Source of the DNA: Antilocapra americana
Taxonomy: Eukaryota > Chordata > Mammalia > Artiodactyla > Antilocapridae
Assembly (NCBI GenBank): GCA_007570785.1
Contig: ML662449.1
Coordinates: 13,331,564-13,395,563 of the forward strand
Direction of reading: 5' to 3'
Length of the DNA stretch: 64,000 nucleotides
The notes below the pieces were generated by a model. The model saw nothing but the letters and a program-made list of their open reading frames with translations. It made no database searches and was not told the DNA's origin. How positions within the stretch are numbered: the stretch's first letter is position 1; the number at the start of each line of letters is the position of its first letter. A program made the position numbers and the translations under genes. Shown in pieces: positions 33,521 through 45,462 of the stretch.

Positions 33521-34329
33521 AAACTTATTATGTATATGGGAGAGTTATCTAAAATTTCCTAAGACAATATAGACTCAACTTTGTTAAAAAAGATGCATCA
33601 TAATAAGTACAGCAGATAACTATTCAGATAAGAATGCTGGATATTTTGATTATGTTAATGTTTCTTTTTCTGTTTTTTAACATTCTGTTAAATTTGTTTT
33701 TCTACATGTAAAATTAGAAATTACTATCAAAATTAGAAAAATATAATCTATTTAAAAGGGAACTATTACCATTCATTCTAATTTTGTAAGACCCAGAAAT
33801 AATTTACAGCATCACATTTTGTTCCATGATTGCTGTTTTTGAAAACTGTAAATGTGACATATTTCATTTATATGTTAACACTGAATTTAACTGCTTTTCA
33901 AAATATGCTGTTAAATGTTTAATGATGAGAAAGTTAAAAACAGTTTTTAATATTTTTAATATTATGGTATTTAAATGTTTATATAGTTGAAAGGTTCCAA
34001 GGAAATTTTTTTCATTATATTTTTAAAAAACTCTTAAATTTGAAAATATTCAATATTTAAAATGTATAACATTTAACCCTATGATTTCCTTTTTCATTCT
34101 TTTTCCAACTAAAAAAACCTATACACAATAGACAAGTATTTGACAGAAGGAATGAACTTGAAAAAGACATCTCTGCTGGATCTTTGATGGCTAAGACCCA
34201 TAATAAAGATAATGGTATCTAAGGTACACAAAGTGTTCAAAGTGTAACAGAAAAACAGTGTCATAGCTGGCAAGAGCTTTCAGAAAATGCATAAAAACAA
34301 GAAAATCCTGAGCAAGTACACAAATAAAT
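33521..34329. other. Non-coding, nothing recognised
   Basis: AT-rich sequence with no gene or nameable repeat. Confidence 0.4.
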
Positions 34330-34440
34330 CTGGGGATTCTGTTAAAATGCTGATTCTCATTCAATAGATCTGGGGTATAACTCATGATTTTTAATTTCTA
34401 ACAAGCTTTCAAGTGATGTTCATGGTACTGGCCTGAAGAT
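34330..34440 (+). mobile_element. MER5-like hAT MITE fragment
   Basis: 'ttaaaatgctgattctcatt', 'caatagatctggggtataac' and 'aacaagctttcaagtgatgt' resemble the core of MER5A/B. The termini are not clear. Confidence 0.5.
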
Positions 34441-34753
34441 TATACTTGGAAAAGTCAGAGTTTGAAGGTCATTGAGAAAAACGGCATGATTCTTACCTAA
34501 TTCAGTAACAAGAAGATAAAAACAGTATGTACTATAATGTAAGGCAGCCATGTAATACACTTCCTAAAAGTAGTACTCAAAAAATCATGAAGAGCTAGCA
34601 GCATTCAACTCCAGCCAAGATGTTCAGCTGAGCAGGTGTCCTTCAAAATAAGTAGAATTTGACCATGCATACAAAATTATGAAAACAGAAAACATAGATA
34701 ATACAGAGATGGCAGCCTGTGAAGGGACCAAAATATTTGCATTTTCTCACTAT
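34441..34753. other. Non-coding, nothing recognised
   Basis: About 310 bases without a gene signal. Its last bases form one copy of the TSD of the following BovB. Confidence 0.4.
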
Positions 34754-34760
34754 GTCCCCT

Positions 34761-35847
34761 TCAGTTCAGTGCAGTTCAGTCGCTCAGTCGTGTCCAACTC
34801 TGCGATCCCATGACTTGCAGCATGCCAGGCTTCCCTGTTCATCACCAACTCTCGGAGTCCACACAAAACCATGTCCATCAAGTCAGTGATGCCATTCAGC
34901 CATCTCATCCTCTGTCATCCCATTCTCCTCCTGCCCCCAGTCCTTCCCAGCATCAGAGTCTTTTCCAATGAGTCAACTCTTCACATGAGGTGGCCAAAGT
35001 ATGGGAGTTTCAGGTTCAACATCATTCCTTCCAAAGAGTATCCAGAACTGATCTCCTTTAGGATGGACTGGTTGGATCTTCTTGCAGTCCAAGGGACTCT
35101 CAAGAGTTTTATCCAACACCACAGTTCAAAAGCATCAAATCTTCGGCGCTCAACCTTTTTCACTTTCCAACTCTCATTCCATACATGACTACTGGAAAAA
35201 CCATAACCTTGACTAGATGGACCTTTGTTGGCAAAGTAATATCTCTGCTTTTCAATATGCTATCAAGGTTGGCCATAACTTTCCTTCCAAGGAGTAGGCG
35301 TCTTTTAATTTCATGGCTGCAATCACCATCTGCAGTGATTTTGGAGTCCAGAAACATCAAGTCTGACACTGTTTCCACTGTTTCCCCATCTATTTCCCAT
35401 GAAGTGATGAGACTGGATGTCATGATCTTAGTTTTCTTAATGTTGAGCTTTAAGCCAACTTTTTCACTCTCCTCTTTCACTTTCAGCAAGAGGCTCCTTA
35501 GTTCCTCTTCACTTTCTGCCATAACGGTGGTGTTGTCTGCATATCTGAGGTTATTGATACTCCTCCCCGCAATCTTGATTACAGCTTGTGCATCTTCCAG
35601 CCCAGCATTTCTCATGATGTACTCTGCATACAAGTTAAATAAGCAGGGTGACAATATATAGCCTTGACATACTCTTTTTCCTATTTGGAACCAGTCTGTT
35701 GTTCCATGTCCAGTTCTAACTGCTACTTCCTGACCTGCATACAGGTTTCTCAAGTGACAGGTAAGATGGTCTGGTATTCCCATCTCTTTAAGAATTTTCC
35801 ACAGTTTATTGTGATCCACACAGTCAAAGGCTTTGGCATAGTCTACA
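34761..35847 (-). mobile_element. BovB, 1.1 kb, with 7-bp TSD
   Basis: Antisense BovB from the 3' tail ('cagttcagtgcagttcagtc') to 'aggctttggcatagtct', that is, truncated in the RT palm. The direct repeat 'gtcccct' at 34754-34760 and 35848-35854 flanks it. It is one of the better preserved copies, with an open frame of about 220 codons. Confidence 0.92.
35160..35819 (-). pseudogene. BovB RT fragment, 219 codons open
   Basis: Minus-strand frame from 'DHNKLWKILKEMGIPDHLTC' through 'GHGTTDWFQIGKRVCQGYIL', the active site 'NNLRYADNTTVM' and '[18 protein letters not shown]'. The second catalytic Asp of YADD is Asn, which would be expected to abolish RT activity. The listed start is a GTG and the endonuclease is absent, so this is an insertion remnant. 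Confidence 0.75.
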
Positions 35848-35942
35848 GTCCCCTAAAGATGAACATGAGTTTGGGCTACTCATTTTCATACCTGTACCTC
35901 TGAGAATGCACCGACTCTGCTGAACTAAGAGAAACTGTGACA
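35848..35942. other. Short spacer between BovB and L1-BT
   Basis: About 95 bases not matching either element, beginning with one copy of the BovB TSD. The frame of the following L1 is open back to a stop at 35901-35903. Confidence 0.5.
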
Positions 35943-38426
35943 GATAATCTTAATAGACCCATCACAAGCACGGAAATTGAAACCGTAATCAGAAATCTTC
36001 CAAAAAACAAAAGCCCAGGACCAGATGGCTTCACAGCTGAATTCTACCAAAAATTTAGAGAAGAGCTAACATCTATTCTACTCAAACTCTTCCATAAAAT
36101 TGCAGAGGAAGGTAAACTTCCAAACTCATTCTATGAGGCCACCATCACCCTAATTCCAAAACCCGACAAAGATGCGACAAAAAAAGAAAACTATAGGCCA
36201 ATATCACTGACGAATATAGATGCAAAAATCCTTAACAAAATTCTAGCAAATAGAATCCAACAACACATTAAAAAGATCATACATCATGATCAAGTAGGCT
36301 TTATCCCAGGGATGCAAGGGTTCTTCAATATTTGCAAATCAATCAATGTAATACACCACATTAACAAATTGAAAAATAAAAACCACATGATTATCTCAAT
36401 AGATGCAGAGAAAGCCTTTGATAAAATTCAACATCCATTTATGATAAAAACCCTCCAAAAAGCAGGAATAGAAGGATCATACCTCAACATAATAAAAGCT
36501 ATATATGACAAACCCACAGCAAACATTATCCTCAATGGTGAAAAACTGAAAGCATTTCCCCTGAAGTCAGGAACAAGACAAGGGTGCCCACTCTCACCAC
36601 TACTATTCAACATAGTTTTGGAAGTCTTGGCTACAGAAATCAGAGCAGATAAAGAAATAAAAGGGATCCATATTGGAAAAGAAGAAGTAAAACTCTCTCT
36701 GTTTGCAGATGACATGATCCTCTACATAGAAAACCCTAAAGACTCTACCAGAAAATTACCAGAGCTAATCAGTGGATATAGTAAAGTTTCAGGATACAAA
36801 ATCAACACACAGAAATCCCTGGCATTCTTATACACTAACAATGAGAAAACTGAAAGAGAAATTAAGGAAACAGTTCCATTCACCATCAAAACAAAAAGAA
36901 TAAAATACTTAGGAGTATTTCTACCTAAAGAAACAAAAGACTTATATATAGAAAACTATAAAACACTGATGAAAGAAATCAAAGAGGACACAAATAGATG
37001 GAGAAATATACCCTGTTCGTGGACTGGAAGAATCAATATAGTGAAAATGAGTGTACTACCCAAAGCAATCTATAGATTCAATGCAATTCCTATCAAGCTA
37101 CCAGAGGTCTTTTTCAGAGAATTAGAACAAATAATTTCACAATTTGTATGGAAATACAAAAAACCTCGGATAGCCAAAGCAATCTTCAGAAAGAAGAATG
37201 GAACTGGAGGAATCAACCTACTTGACTTTAGGCTATACTACAAATCCACAGTCATTAAGACAGTATGGTACTGGCACAAAGACAGAAATATAGATCAATG
37301 GAACAAAATAGAAAGCCCAGAGATAAATTCACGCATCTATGGACACCTTATCTTTGACAAAGGAGGCATGAATATACAATGGAGAAAAGACAACCTCTTT
37401 AACAAGTGGTGCTGGGAAAACTGGACAGCCACTTGTAAAAGAATGAAACTAGAACACTTTCTAACACCGTACACAAAAATAAACTCAAAATGGATCAAAG
37501 ATCTAAGCATAAGACCAGAAACTATAAAACTCCTAGAGGATAACATAGGCAAAACACTCTCCGACATAAACCAAAGCGGGATCCTCTATGACCCACCTCC
37601 CAGAATATCGGAAATAAAAGCACGAATAAACAAATGGGACCTAATTAAAATTAAAAGCTTCTGCACAACAAAGGAAACTATAAGCAAGGTGAAAAGGCAG
37701 CCTTCAGAATGGGAGAAAATAATAGCCAATGAAGCAGTGGACAAACAATTAATCTCAAAAATATACAAGCAACTCCTGCAGCTCCATTCTAGAAAAATAA
37801 ACGACCCAATCAAAAAGTGGGCCAAAGAACTTAACAGACATTTCTCCAAAGAAGACACAAAAATGGCTAACAAACACATGAAAAGATGCTCAACATCACT
37901 CATTATCAGGGAAATGCAAATCAAAACCACAATGAGGTACCACTTTACACCAGTCAGAATGGCTGCAATCCAAAAATCTACAAGCAATAAATGCTGGAGA
38001 GGATGTGGAGAAAAGGGAACCCTCTTACACTGTTGGTGGGAATGCAAACTAGTACAGCCACTATGGAAAACAGTGTGGAGATTCCTTAAAAAACTGCAAA
38101 TAGAACTGCCATATGACCCAGAAATCCCACTGCTGGGCATACACACCAAGGAAACCAGAATTGAAAGAGACATGTGTACCCCAATGTTCATCGCTGCATT
38201 GTTTACAATAGCCAGGACATGGAAGCAACCTAGATGCCCATCAACTGATGAATGGATAAGAAACCTGTGGTACATATACACAATGGAATATTACTCAGCA
38301 TTAAAAAAAAATTCATTTGAATCAGTTCTACTCGGGTGGACGGAACTGGAGCCTATTATCCAGAGTGAAGTAAGTCAGAAGGAAAAACAACAATACAGTA
38401 TACTAACGCATATATATGGAATTTAG
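35937..38426 (+). CDS. L1 ORF2p fragment: RT and Cys-rich C-terminus, uninterrupted
   Basis: About 829 codons without a stop, covering the C-terminal two thirds of L1 ORF2p (full length is near 1,275). Visible motifs: '[17 protein letters not shown]' (RT start), '[20 protein letters not shown]', '[12 protein letters not shown]', '[15 protein letters not shown]', the active site 'LFADDMILY' (Phe-Ala-Asp-Asp, codons 256-259) and the C-terminal Cys/His cluster '[18 protein letters not shown]'. The endonuclease domain is absent. The frame opens with GTG and the first in-frame ATG is at 36312, inside the RT, so it is not a normal gene start. In an intact L1 this protein reverse-transcribes L1 RNA at a nicked target. 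Expression here is unlikely, but RT integrity is unusual for the window. Confidence 0.6.
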   Translation: MTDNLNRPITSTEIETVIRNLPKNKSPGPDGFTAEFYQKFREELTSILLKLFHKIAEEGKLPNSFYEATITLIPKPDKDATKKENYRPISLTNIDAKILNKILANRIQQHIKKIIHHDQVGFIPGMQGFFNICKSINVIHHINKLKNKNHMIISIDAEKAFDKIQHPFMIKTLQKAGIEGSYLNIIKAIYDKPTANIILNGEKLKAFPLKSGTRQGCPLSPLLFNIVLEVLATEIRADKEIKGIHIGKEEVKLSLFADDMILYIENPKDSTRKLPELISGYSKVSGYKINTQKSLAFLYTNNEKTEREIKETVPFTIKTKRIKYLGVFLPKETKDLYIENYKTLMKEIKEDTNRWRNIPCSWTGRINIVKMSVLPKAIYRFNAIPIKLPEVFFRELEQIISQFVWKYKKPRIAKAIFRKKNGTGGINLLDFRLYYKSTVIKTVWYWHKDRNIDQWNKIESPEINSRIYGHLIFDKGGMNIQWRKDNLFNKWCWENWTATCKRMKLEHFLTPYTKINSKWIKDLSIRPETIKLLEDNIGKTLSDINQSGILYDPPPRISEIKARINKWDLIKIKSFCTTKETISKVKRQPSEWEKIIANEAVDKQLISKIYKQLLQLHSRKINDPIKKWAKELNRHFSKEDTKMANKHMKRCSTSLIIREMQIKTTMRYHFTPVRMAAIQKSTSNKCWRGCGEKGTLLHCWWECKLVQPLWKTVWRFLKKLQIELPYDPEIPLLGIHTKETRIERDMCTPMFIAALFTIARTWKQPRCPSTDEWIRNLWYIYTMEYYSALKKNSFESVLLGWTELEPIIQSEVSQKEKQQYSILTHIYGI

Positions 38427-38755
38427 AAAGATGGTAACGAGAACCCTGCATGTGAGACAGCAAAAGAAAAGCAGATGTATAGAACAGACTCGTGGACTCT
38501 GTGGAAGAGGGCAAGGGTGGCATGATATGGGAGAATGGCATTGAAACATGTTAATTATTATATGTGAAGTCAATCGCCAGCCCAGGGTTGATGCTCGGGA
38601 CTGGTGCACCGAGATGACCCAGGGGGAGGGAACTGGGAGGGAGGAGGGAGGGGGGCTCTGGGGGGGGGGAGCATGTGTATACCCATGGCGGTTTTGTGTC
38701 AATGTATTGCAAAACCAACATAATAAAGTGAAGAAAATTAAAAAAAAAAATTTGG
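35943..38755 (+). mobile_element. L1-BT, 5'-truncated, 2.8 kb
   Basis: Sense L1 from within ORF2 ('aatcttaatagacccatcac') through the end of ORF2 (stop at 38424-38426), a 3' UTR with a strong G-rich tract (about 38620-38670) and a terminal A run. ORF2 sequence is uninterrupted throughout, indicating a fairly recent insertion compared with the other L1 copies here. A clear TSD was not found. Confidence 0.93.
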
Positions 38756-39274
38756 AAGAAAGGAAGATACAGGAGTGAGATAGGCATGTGGAGTTAAGAG
38801 GCTTTATGTGAAGTTCTTTTTTTTGAAGAGACCAAGGAAGGAAATACATGACAGCAACTTCAGCATCTGAGAGAAAGTGAAGAGAGAAAAAGAAGTTTTA
38901 AGTATTGCATAGTACCAAGAATACAGCAGTTACTTTTTTTTCCCCATAAACTGAGGCCTACCAACTCCATGTTACAAAGCAGATGTACTGTATGATTCCA
39001 ACTCTGACCCAAAACACTGTCACTTCAACTCTTCAGCTGTTCTTAACATAAAATCAAAATTTCAATGGAATGATTCATATAAAGGATGGGCAGTTGAGTA
39101 AACAATTCAAAGTGATTCTTCTGGCATTAATGGCTGAAAGATACATGATTCTGTCTTCAGAAAAATATGGTAGTTTTGTCTCTGCTTTCATGTTAATTTG
39201 AAAAAACGTGTAGAGGTAATAGTATTCAAAGGCCAGCAAAAAAAGTTGAAATTACAAATTAATGGCTACTAGCA
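38756..39274. other. Non-coding, nothing recognised
   Basis: About 500 bases without a gene or nameable repeat. Confidence 0.4.
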
Positions 39275-39355
39275 AGATGGCAGAATAGGAGGTCCCTCTA
39301 GCCTTCATTCCCCCACAGAAGCTGATGGGGCAACCATCCATAAACGGATGCAAAC
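39275..39355 (+). mobile_element. Old L1 5' UTR start
   Basis: 'agcaagatggcagaatagga' followed by 'cttcattcccccacagaagc' looks like the beginning of an L1/HAL1 5' UTR. It is cut by BovB at about 39356; later L1 sequence appears at 41068. Confidence 0.55.
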
Positions 39356-41067
39356 AAATAAAGGAAAACAATAGAATGGAAAAGACTAGAGTTCTCTTTA
39401 AGAAAATTACAGTCACCAAGGGAACATTTCATGCAAAGACAGGCACAATAAAGGAAAGAAACAGTATGGACCTAACAGAAATAGACGATATTAAGAGGAG
39501 GTAGGAGGAATACACAGAAGAACTATACAGACAAGATTTTCATGATCCAAATAACTACAATGGTGTGATCACTCATCTAGAGCCAAACATCCTAGAGTGT
39601 GAAGTCAAGTGGGCTAAGTTAGGAAGCATCATTATAAACAAAGCTAGTGGAGGTGATAGAATTTCAGCTGAGTTATTTAAACTCCTAAAAGATCAGGTTG
39701 TTAAAGTGCTACAGTATAAATGCCAGAAAATTTGGAAAACTCAGCAGTAGCCACCAGACTCGAAAAGGTCAGTTTCTTTCCAATCCCAAAGAAGAGCAAT
39801 ACCACAGAATGTTCAACCGACCATACAAATGCACTCATTTCACATGCTAGCAAGATCATGCTTAAAAATTCTCCAAGCTAGGCTTCAACATTACATGAAC
39901 CAAGAAATTCCAGATGTACATGGTGGATTTAGAAAAGGCAGGGGAATCAGAGATCAAATTGCCAACACTTGCTGAATCATAGAAAAAGCAAGAAAATTCC
40001 CAAAAAACATCTAAATTCTGCTTCATTGACTACACTAAAGCCATTGTGTGGATCACAACAAATTGGGGAAAATTCTTAGAGATGGAAAAACCAGAATCCT
40101 GAGAACCTATATGCTGATCAAAAAGCAACAGTGAGAACCGGACATAGAAAAATGAACTGTCAAAACTGGGAAGCGAGTACACCAAGGCTGTATACTGCAA
40201 CCCTGTCTTTTTAAGTTATATGCAGAGTACATCATTTGAAATGCTGGGCTGAATGAAGCACAAGCTGGAATCAAGACTGCCAGGAGAAATATCAGTAACC
40301 TCAGATGAGCAGATGACACCACTCTTACGGCAGAAAGTGAAGAGGAAATAAAGATCCTCTCAAGGAATGTGAAAGAGGAGAGTGAAAAAGCTGGCTTAAT
40401 ATTGAACATTCAAAAAAATAAGATCATGGCATCCAGTCCCATCATTTCAAGGCAAATAGATGGGGAAACAATGGTAACAGTGACAGATTTTATTATCTTG
40501 GGCTCCAAAATCACTGCAGATGGTGACTGGGGCCATGAAATTAAAAGACGCTTGCTCCTTGGAAGAAAAGCTATGACCTACGTAGACAGCTTATTAAAAA
40601 GCAGAGACAAATACTTTGCAAATAAAGGTCCATCTAATCAAAGCTATGGTTTTTCCAGTAGTCATGTATGGATGTCACAGCTGGACTATAAAGAAGGCTG
40701 AGCACTGAATAATGGATACTTTCAAACTGTGGTGTTGGAGAAGACTCTTGAGAGTCCCGTTGGATAGCAAGGAGATACAAACCTAAAAGAAATTCAACCC
40801 TGAATATCATGGGAAAGACTGATGCTGAAGCTGAAGCTCCAATACTTTGGCCACCTGATACGAAGAGCTGACTAATTGGAAAAGACCCTGATGCTGGGAA
40901 AGACAGAAGGCAGGAGGAGAGGATGACAGAGGATGTTAAGGCATCACTGACTCAATGGACATGAGTTTGAGCAAACTCAAGGAGATGGTGGAGGACAGGG
41001 AAACCTGGCGTCCAGTAGTCCATAGGGTCGCAAAGAGTCACACACAGATGAGCAACTGAACTGAACC
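39356..41067 (+). mobile_element. BovB, 1.7 kb, degenerate
   Basis: Sense BovB from the linker ('aaaggaaaacaatagaatgg') to the tail ('gatgagcaactgaactgaac'). Translated pieces include 'ITHLEPNILECEVKWAKLGS' and 'ESEKAGLILNIQKNKIMASS'. Numerous stops and small deletions are present, for example loss of part of the 'AFDCVDHNK' region near 40040-40060. Confidence 0.9.
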
Positions 41068-42003
41068 AACCCTAAAGAAATGTATACAAATGAATGGCTT
41101 GACAAAGAATATTTTTTAAATTGTCATAAAGGAGCTCGATGAGGTGAAAGAGGACACATCAGATAGACAACTAAAGACAATCAGGAAAATAATATATAAA
41201 CAAAATGAGATGTTAATAAAGGAATAGAAAGAAAAAGAAAACTGGGACCTATAATTTCAAGCTATTTATTCATTGAGAAGAACAACAAAAAATAAAAAAT
41301 AGGAAGAAAGTCTATGGAATTTATAGAACCAATAGTATTTTGAGAGTCTCAGGAGGACAAACAGAGAGAAAGAGAAAAGGTAAAAACTTATTTAAAGAAA
41401 TAATGGTTGAAACATCAGAAATCTAGAGAGGGAAATGGACATCTAGATTTGCGAGGCCCCAAAGTCTGCAAATAGGTTGAACTCAAAGAGATTTTTATGG
41501 GACACATTACAATTGTCAAAAATCCAATGCAAAGAGAGAATTTTCACAGCAGTGAGAGAAAAGTGACTTGTCACATTAAAGGGAGTATGCAAGGAAAAGT
41601 ACATAGACTACTGGTGGATTTCTTAGCAGAAACTTTGTAGGTCAGAAGCAAGTGGGATGATATATTCAAAACTTTAAAGGAAAAACTTTCAAATAAGAAT
41701 ACTTTACACCTGGCAAAATTTCTTCTCTTTAAGCAACGAGGAGACAGACAGACTTTCCCAGACAAAGAAATGCTGAGGGAGATCATCAGTACTTGATCTA
41801 CCTCGCCAGAAGTACTAAAAGGAGTTTAAATTGAAACAAACAAAATGCTAAGCAATAATATGAAAATATAACTCATTGCTAAAGGAAATATAAAGAAACA
41901 CACAATACTGTAATACTGTAATTATGGCACATAAATCACTTGTAACACTACTCTATAAAGACAAAAATAACTAAACCACTGAATTGTGTTCATGGAAACA
42001 ATA
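41068..42003 (+). mobile_element. Old L1 / HAL1 ORF1-like region
   Basis: 'aaccctaaagaaatgtatac', 'ggcttgacaaagaatatttt', 'ttctctttaagcaacgagga' and 'acctcgccagaagtactaaa' match the ORF1/inter-ORF region of old L1 or HAL1. The frame is destroyed. It continues after the LTR at 43075. Confidence 0.65.
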
Positions 42004-42009
42004 GAGAAA

Positions 42010-43068
42010 TGCTGTCAGGATGCCCCCTCACTTGGATGACAAGGTCATGAGACTAAGAAGGAAACTGCAAAGCGGATTTTCCTTGGGGCATCCCAAGGCA
42101 AGGCCCCTCCTGGTATTTTTCTTGGGAAGTTCTGTTTATGCTCTGAACATCAGCTCATCTCAGTAGGTCAGTCCTACTGAGTTAGAAATAATTCATCCTG
42201 AGATAATTCCCTCAGACCTTATTTCCCCCAGGGGATTGGGGAAGGCAGATTCCCTTCCCTGGGGACAAAGGAGGAATAAGGGACATTTAAATAATTATTA
42301 CACCTCCCACTCCTTACTGGGGAGTTTACCAAGAGTTCTCTGGGGGTCATGGCAAGGTCACCACCAGAAGGGCTCATACTTGGGTCACCTTTCCACATCC
42401 CACTCTCCTGACCACTCCACAGAGAAGGCTCCCTTCCTCGAAGAAACCAGACTGGAATGGGACTTAGGAATGCTCATAACTGTGGCCAGCATAGTTGGAA
42501 ACACTGACTGTTTTAGGATAGTGTAGACATAGGAATTCATTATAGTAGTTATAAGGTTAATAGGGTTTTATTGCTAAAGCAGTGCTGCTAAACTGTCTCT
42601 TTGTCCTCTTCCCTTGTAAGAACCAGAGTGTCAGAACAGAATGAGACAGGTAGAGGTTGAGGTTAATAGAATAGAAACAGTTTCAAGCTTAGCCCTTCCC
42701 TCAAGGCTCTACACAGCTGCACCTGATAAGAGAAATGTAACCTTTCTACTTAGATTGATGTACTTATCATGAATAAAGTATGCTGAAGACAATCAAATGG
42801 TAAACATACTATTGTTAAATCTGATTGCAGAAATCGGACTTTTGCAAGGAAAATGAGCTTAAGGTTAAAGTTGTTGATGATAGGCAGAAAACAAGATTGT
42901 ATAGAATAACATGTGACGTAATGGGTGTGTTTCTTGGGTATAAAAACTGTAAACCAACAACAATAAAGAGAGAGACTGCTCCATCACCACACATGGACCC
43001 AGCTCAGTACTTCGCGGATGCCACTCATCCCTCAAGACCCCCGGACCCGCTCGGGCTGGACCCTGGCA
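42010..43068 (+). mobile_element. ERVK-like solo LTR, 1,059 bp
   Basis: Starts TGCTGTCAGG and ends CCCTGGCA, flanked by the perfect 6-bp repeat 'gagaaa' (42004-42009 and 43069-43074). It carries a TATA box, a downstream AATAAA and a GC-rich 3' end, in the order U3-R-U5. A 6-bp TSD is typical of class II (ERVK/beta-like) elements. No internal retroviral sequence remains, so it is most likely a solo LTR formed by recombination between two LTRs. Frames of 80-100 codons inside it show no domain. Confidence 0.85.
42914..42967 (+). promoter_or_regulatory. LTR core promoter and poly(A) signal
   Basis: A CRE/ATF-like 'tgacgtaa' (42914-42921), a TATA box 'tataaaa' (42939-42945) and the poly(A) signal 'aataaa' (42962-42967) lie in the order expected for the U3/R region. 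Transcription would start near the poly(A) signal. Activity cannot be judged from sequence. Confidence 0.6.
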
Positions 43069-43074
43069 GAGAAA

Positions 43075-43428
43075 GAAGTAAAATCTAGTGTGAGTTCATA
43101 AATTGTGTTTATGAGGGAAGGAATAAAGGGTACACTTTCTGTATGCAATTGAAGTTAAGCTATTATCAGCTTAAAACAGACTGACATAACTATAAAACGA
43201 GCCCAGTAGCAGCTTTTAAAAAAGTATAATAGTTTCCCAAGGATAAAGAGAACAGAATCAAAGCATGCTACCAAAAAAAAAATCATTAAACAATAAAGAA
43301 AGGTGAGCAGAGGACAAGAACAAGAGAACTATAAAAAAATTTTTAAAAAGACAAAAGCAATTAACAAAATGGTAATAGGAACCCCCTTCCTATCAATAAT
43401 CACTTTAAATACAAGTGGATTATTTTTG
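43075..43428 (+). mobile_element. Old L1 inter-ORF region, continued
   Basis: 'tcagcttaaaacagactgac', 'caattaacaaaatggtaata' and 'tatcaataatcactttaaat' are the L1 sequence just ahead of and at the start of ORF2. It reads on from 42003 across the LTR and is then broken by BovB. Confidence 0.7.
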
Positions 43429-45462
43429 TCCTTCAGTTGCTACGTTAAGTCCACTTCTTTGAGACCCCATGCACTGAAGCACACCAGGCTTCCCTGTCCT
43501 TCATTATTTCCTGGAGTTTATACAGATCCAGGTCCACTGAGTCAGTGATGCCATCCAACCATCTCATTATCTGTCTCCTCCTTCTCTTCCTGCCTTCAAT
43601 CATTCACAGCAGCAGGTCTTTTCCAGTGAGTCGGCTCTTCGCAAAGGGTAGCCAAAGTATTCGAGCTTCAGCCTCAGTCCTTCCAGTGAATATTCCCAGT
43701 CGATTTCCTTTAGGATTGATTGGTTCGATCTCCTTGCAGTCCAAGGGACTCTGAAGAGTCTTCTCCAACACCACAGTTTGAAAGCAACAATTCTTTGGCA
43801 CTCAGACATCTTTATGATCCAATACTCATATCCATAAATGACTAGTGGAAAACCCATAGCTTTGACTGTATAGACCTTTGTTGACCTTTGCTGGCAAAGT
43901 TCTTGGCAAAGTCTCTGCTTTTTAATACACTGTCTAGGTTTGTCACAGCTTTTCTTCCAAGGAGCAAGCATCTTTTAATTTCATGACTCCAGTCACCATC
44001 TGCAGTGATTTTGAAGCCCAAGAAAATAAAGTCTGTCATTGTTTCCATTGTTTTTCATCTATTAGCCATGAAGGGATGGAACTAGATGCCAAGATCTTAG
44101 TTTTTTTTGAATGTTGAGTTTTAAGCCGGCTTTTTCACTTTCCTCTTTCACCTTCATCAAGAGGCTCTTTAGCTCCTCCTCACTTTCTGACATTAGAGTG
44201 CTATCATCTGCATATCTGAGGTTGTTGATATTTCTCCCAGCAATCTTGACTCTTGCTTGTGGTTCATCCAGTCTGGTATATCACATGATGTTCTCTGCAT
44301 AAGCAAGGTGACAATATACCGGCTTGACATATTCCTTTTCTAATTTTGAACGAGTCCATTGTTCCACGTCTGGTTCTAACTTGTGCTTCTTAACATGAAT
44401 CTAGGTTTTGCAGGAGGCAGGTAAGGTGGATGGGTATTCCCATCTCTTTAGGAATTTTCCACAGTTTGTCAAAGGCTTTAGCATCACCAATGAAGCAGAA
44501 GTTAAATTTTTTTTTCTGGAATTCCCTTGCTTTTTCTATGATCCAATGGATGTTGACAATTCGATCTCTGGTTCCCCTGCTTTTTCTAAATCCAGCTTGT
44601 ACATCTGGAATTTCTTGGTTCATGTACTGTTGAAGCCTAGCTTGAAGGATTTTAAGCATGATCATGCTAGCATATGAAATGAGTGCAATTGTGTGTTTGG
44701 TTGAACATTCTTTGGCATTGTTCTTCTTTGGGATTGGAATGAAACTGACCTTTTTCGAATCTGTTGGCTAGTGCTGAGTTTTCCAAATTTTCTGGCATTT
44801 AGACTGAAGCATCATCTATAAGGGTTTTAAATCTATAAGGGTTAACAACATCATCTATAAGGGTTTTAAATAGCTTAGCTGGAATTCCATCACCTTCACT
44901 AGCTTTGTTTGTACAATTCTTCCTAAGGCCCTATTGACTTCACACTCCAGGATGCCTGACTCTAGGTGAGTGACCACATCATCATGGTTATCCTGGTCAT
45001 TAAGACTTTTTTTGTATATTTCTCCTGTATATTCTTGCCACTTCTTCTTAATGTCTTTGGCTTGTCTTTGGTCCTTGCCATTTCTGTCCTTTCCATCTTT
45101 TCATGAAATGTTCCCTTGGTATCTCCAATTTTCTTGAAGAGATCTCTAATCTTTCCCTATTTTATTGCTTTCCTTTATTTCTTTGCATTGTGCACTTAAG
45201 AAAGCTTTCTCTCCTTGCTATTCTTTGAACTCTTGATTCACTTGGGTGTATCTTTCCCTTTCTCCTTTGCCTTTTGCTTTTCTTCTTTGCTAAGCTATTT
45301 GTAAGCCTCCCCAAACAATCATTTTGCCTTCTTGCATTTCTTTTTCTTTCGGACGGATTTAGTCACCACTTCTTGTACAATATTACAAACCTCCTTCCAG
45401 GGTTCTTCACACACTCTTATCTACTCTCTTGAGTCTACTTGTGACTTCCATTTTATAATCAG
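43429..45462 (-). mobile_element. BovB, 2.3 kb antisense, first part
   Basis: Antisense BovB from the 3' tail ('ccttcagttgctacgttaag') to the linker ('cttgtgacttccattttata'). Minus-strand translations include 'LNILQARLQQYMNQE'-like blocks and 'IPDVQAGFRKSRGTRDRIVN'. Several small indels and a local duplication of 'catctataagggttttaaat' at 44811-44872 are seen. It is interrupted by a SINE at 45463 and resumes to about 45712. Confidence 0.88.

Noticed and set aside
37586..38281. 231-codon minus-strand frame, hydrophobic and Cys-rich
   Set aside because: Antisense to L1 ORF2 C-terminus. The same frame appears opposite the L1 at 61367-61981, showing that it follows from L1 codon use rather than coding.
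42236..42526. 96-codon frame in a GC-balanced region
   Set aside because: Falls inside the solo LTR U3 and shows no retroviral or host domain.
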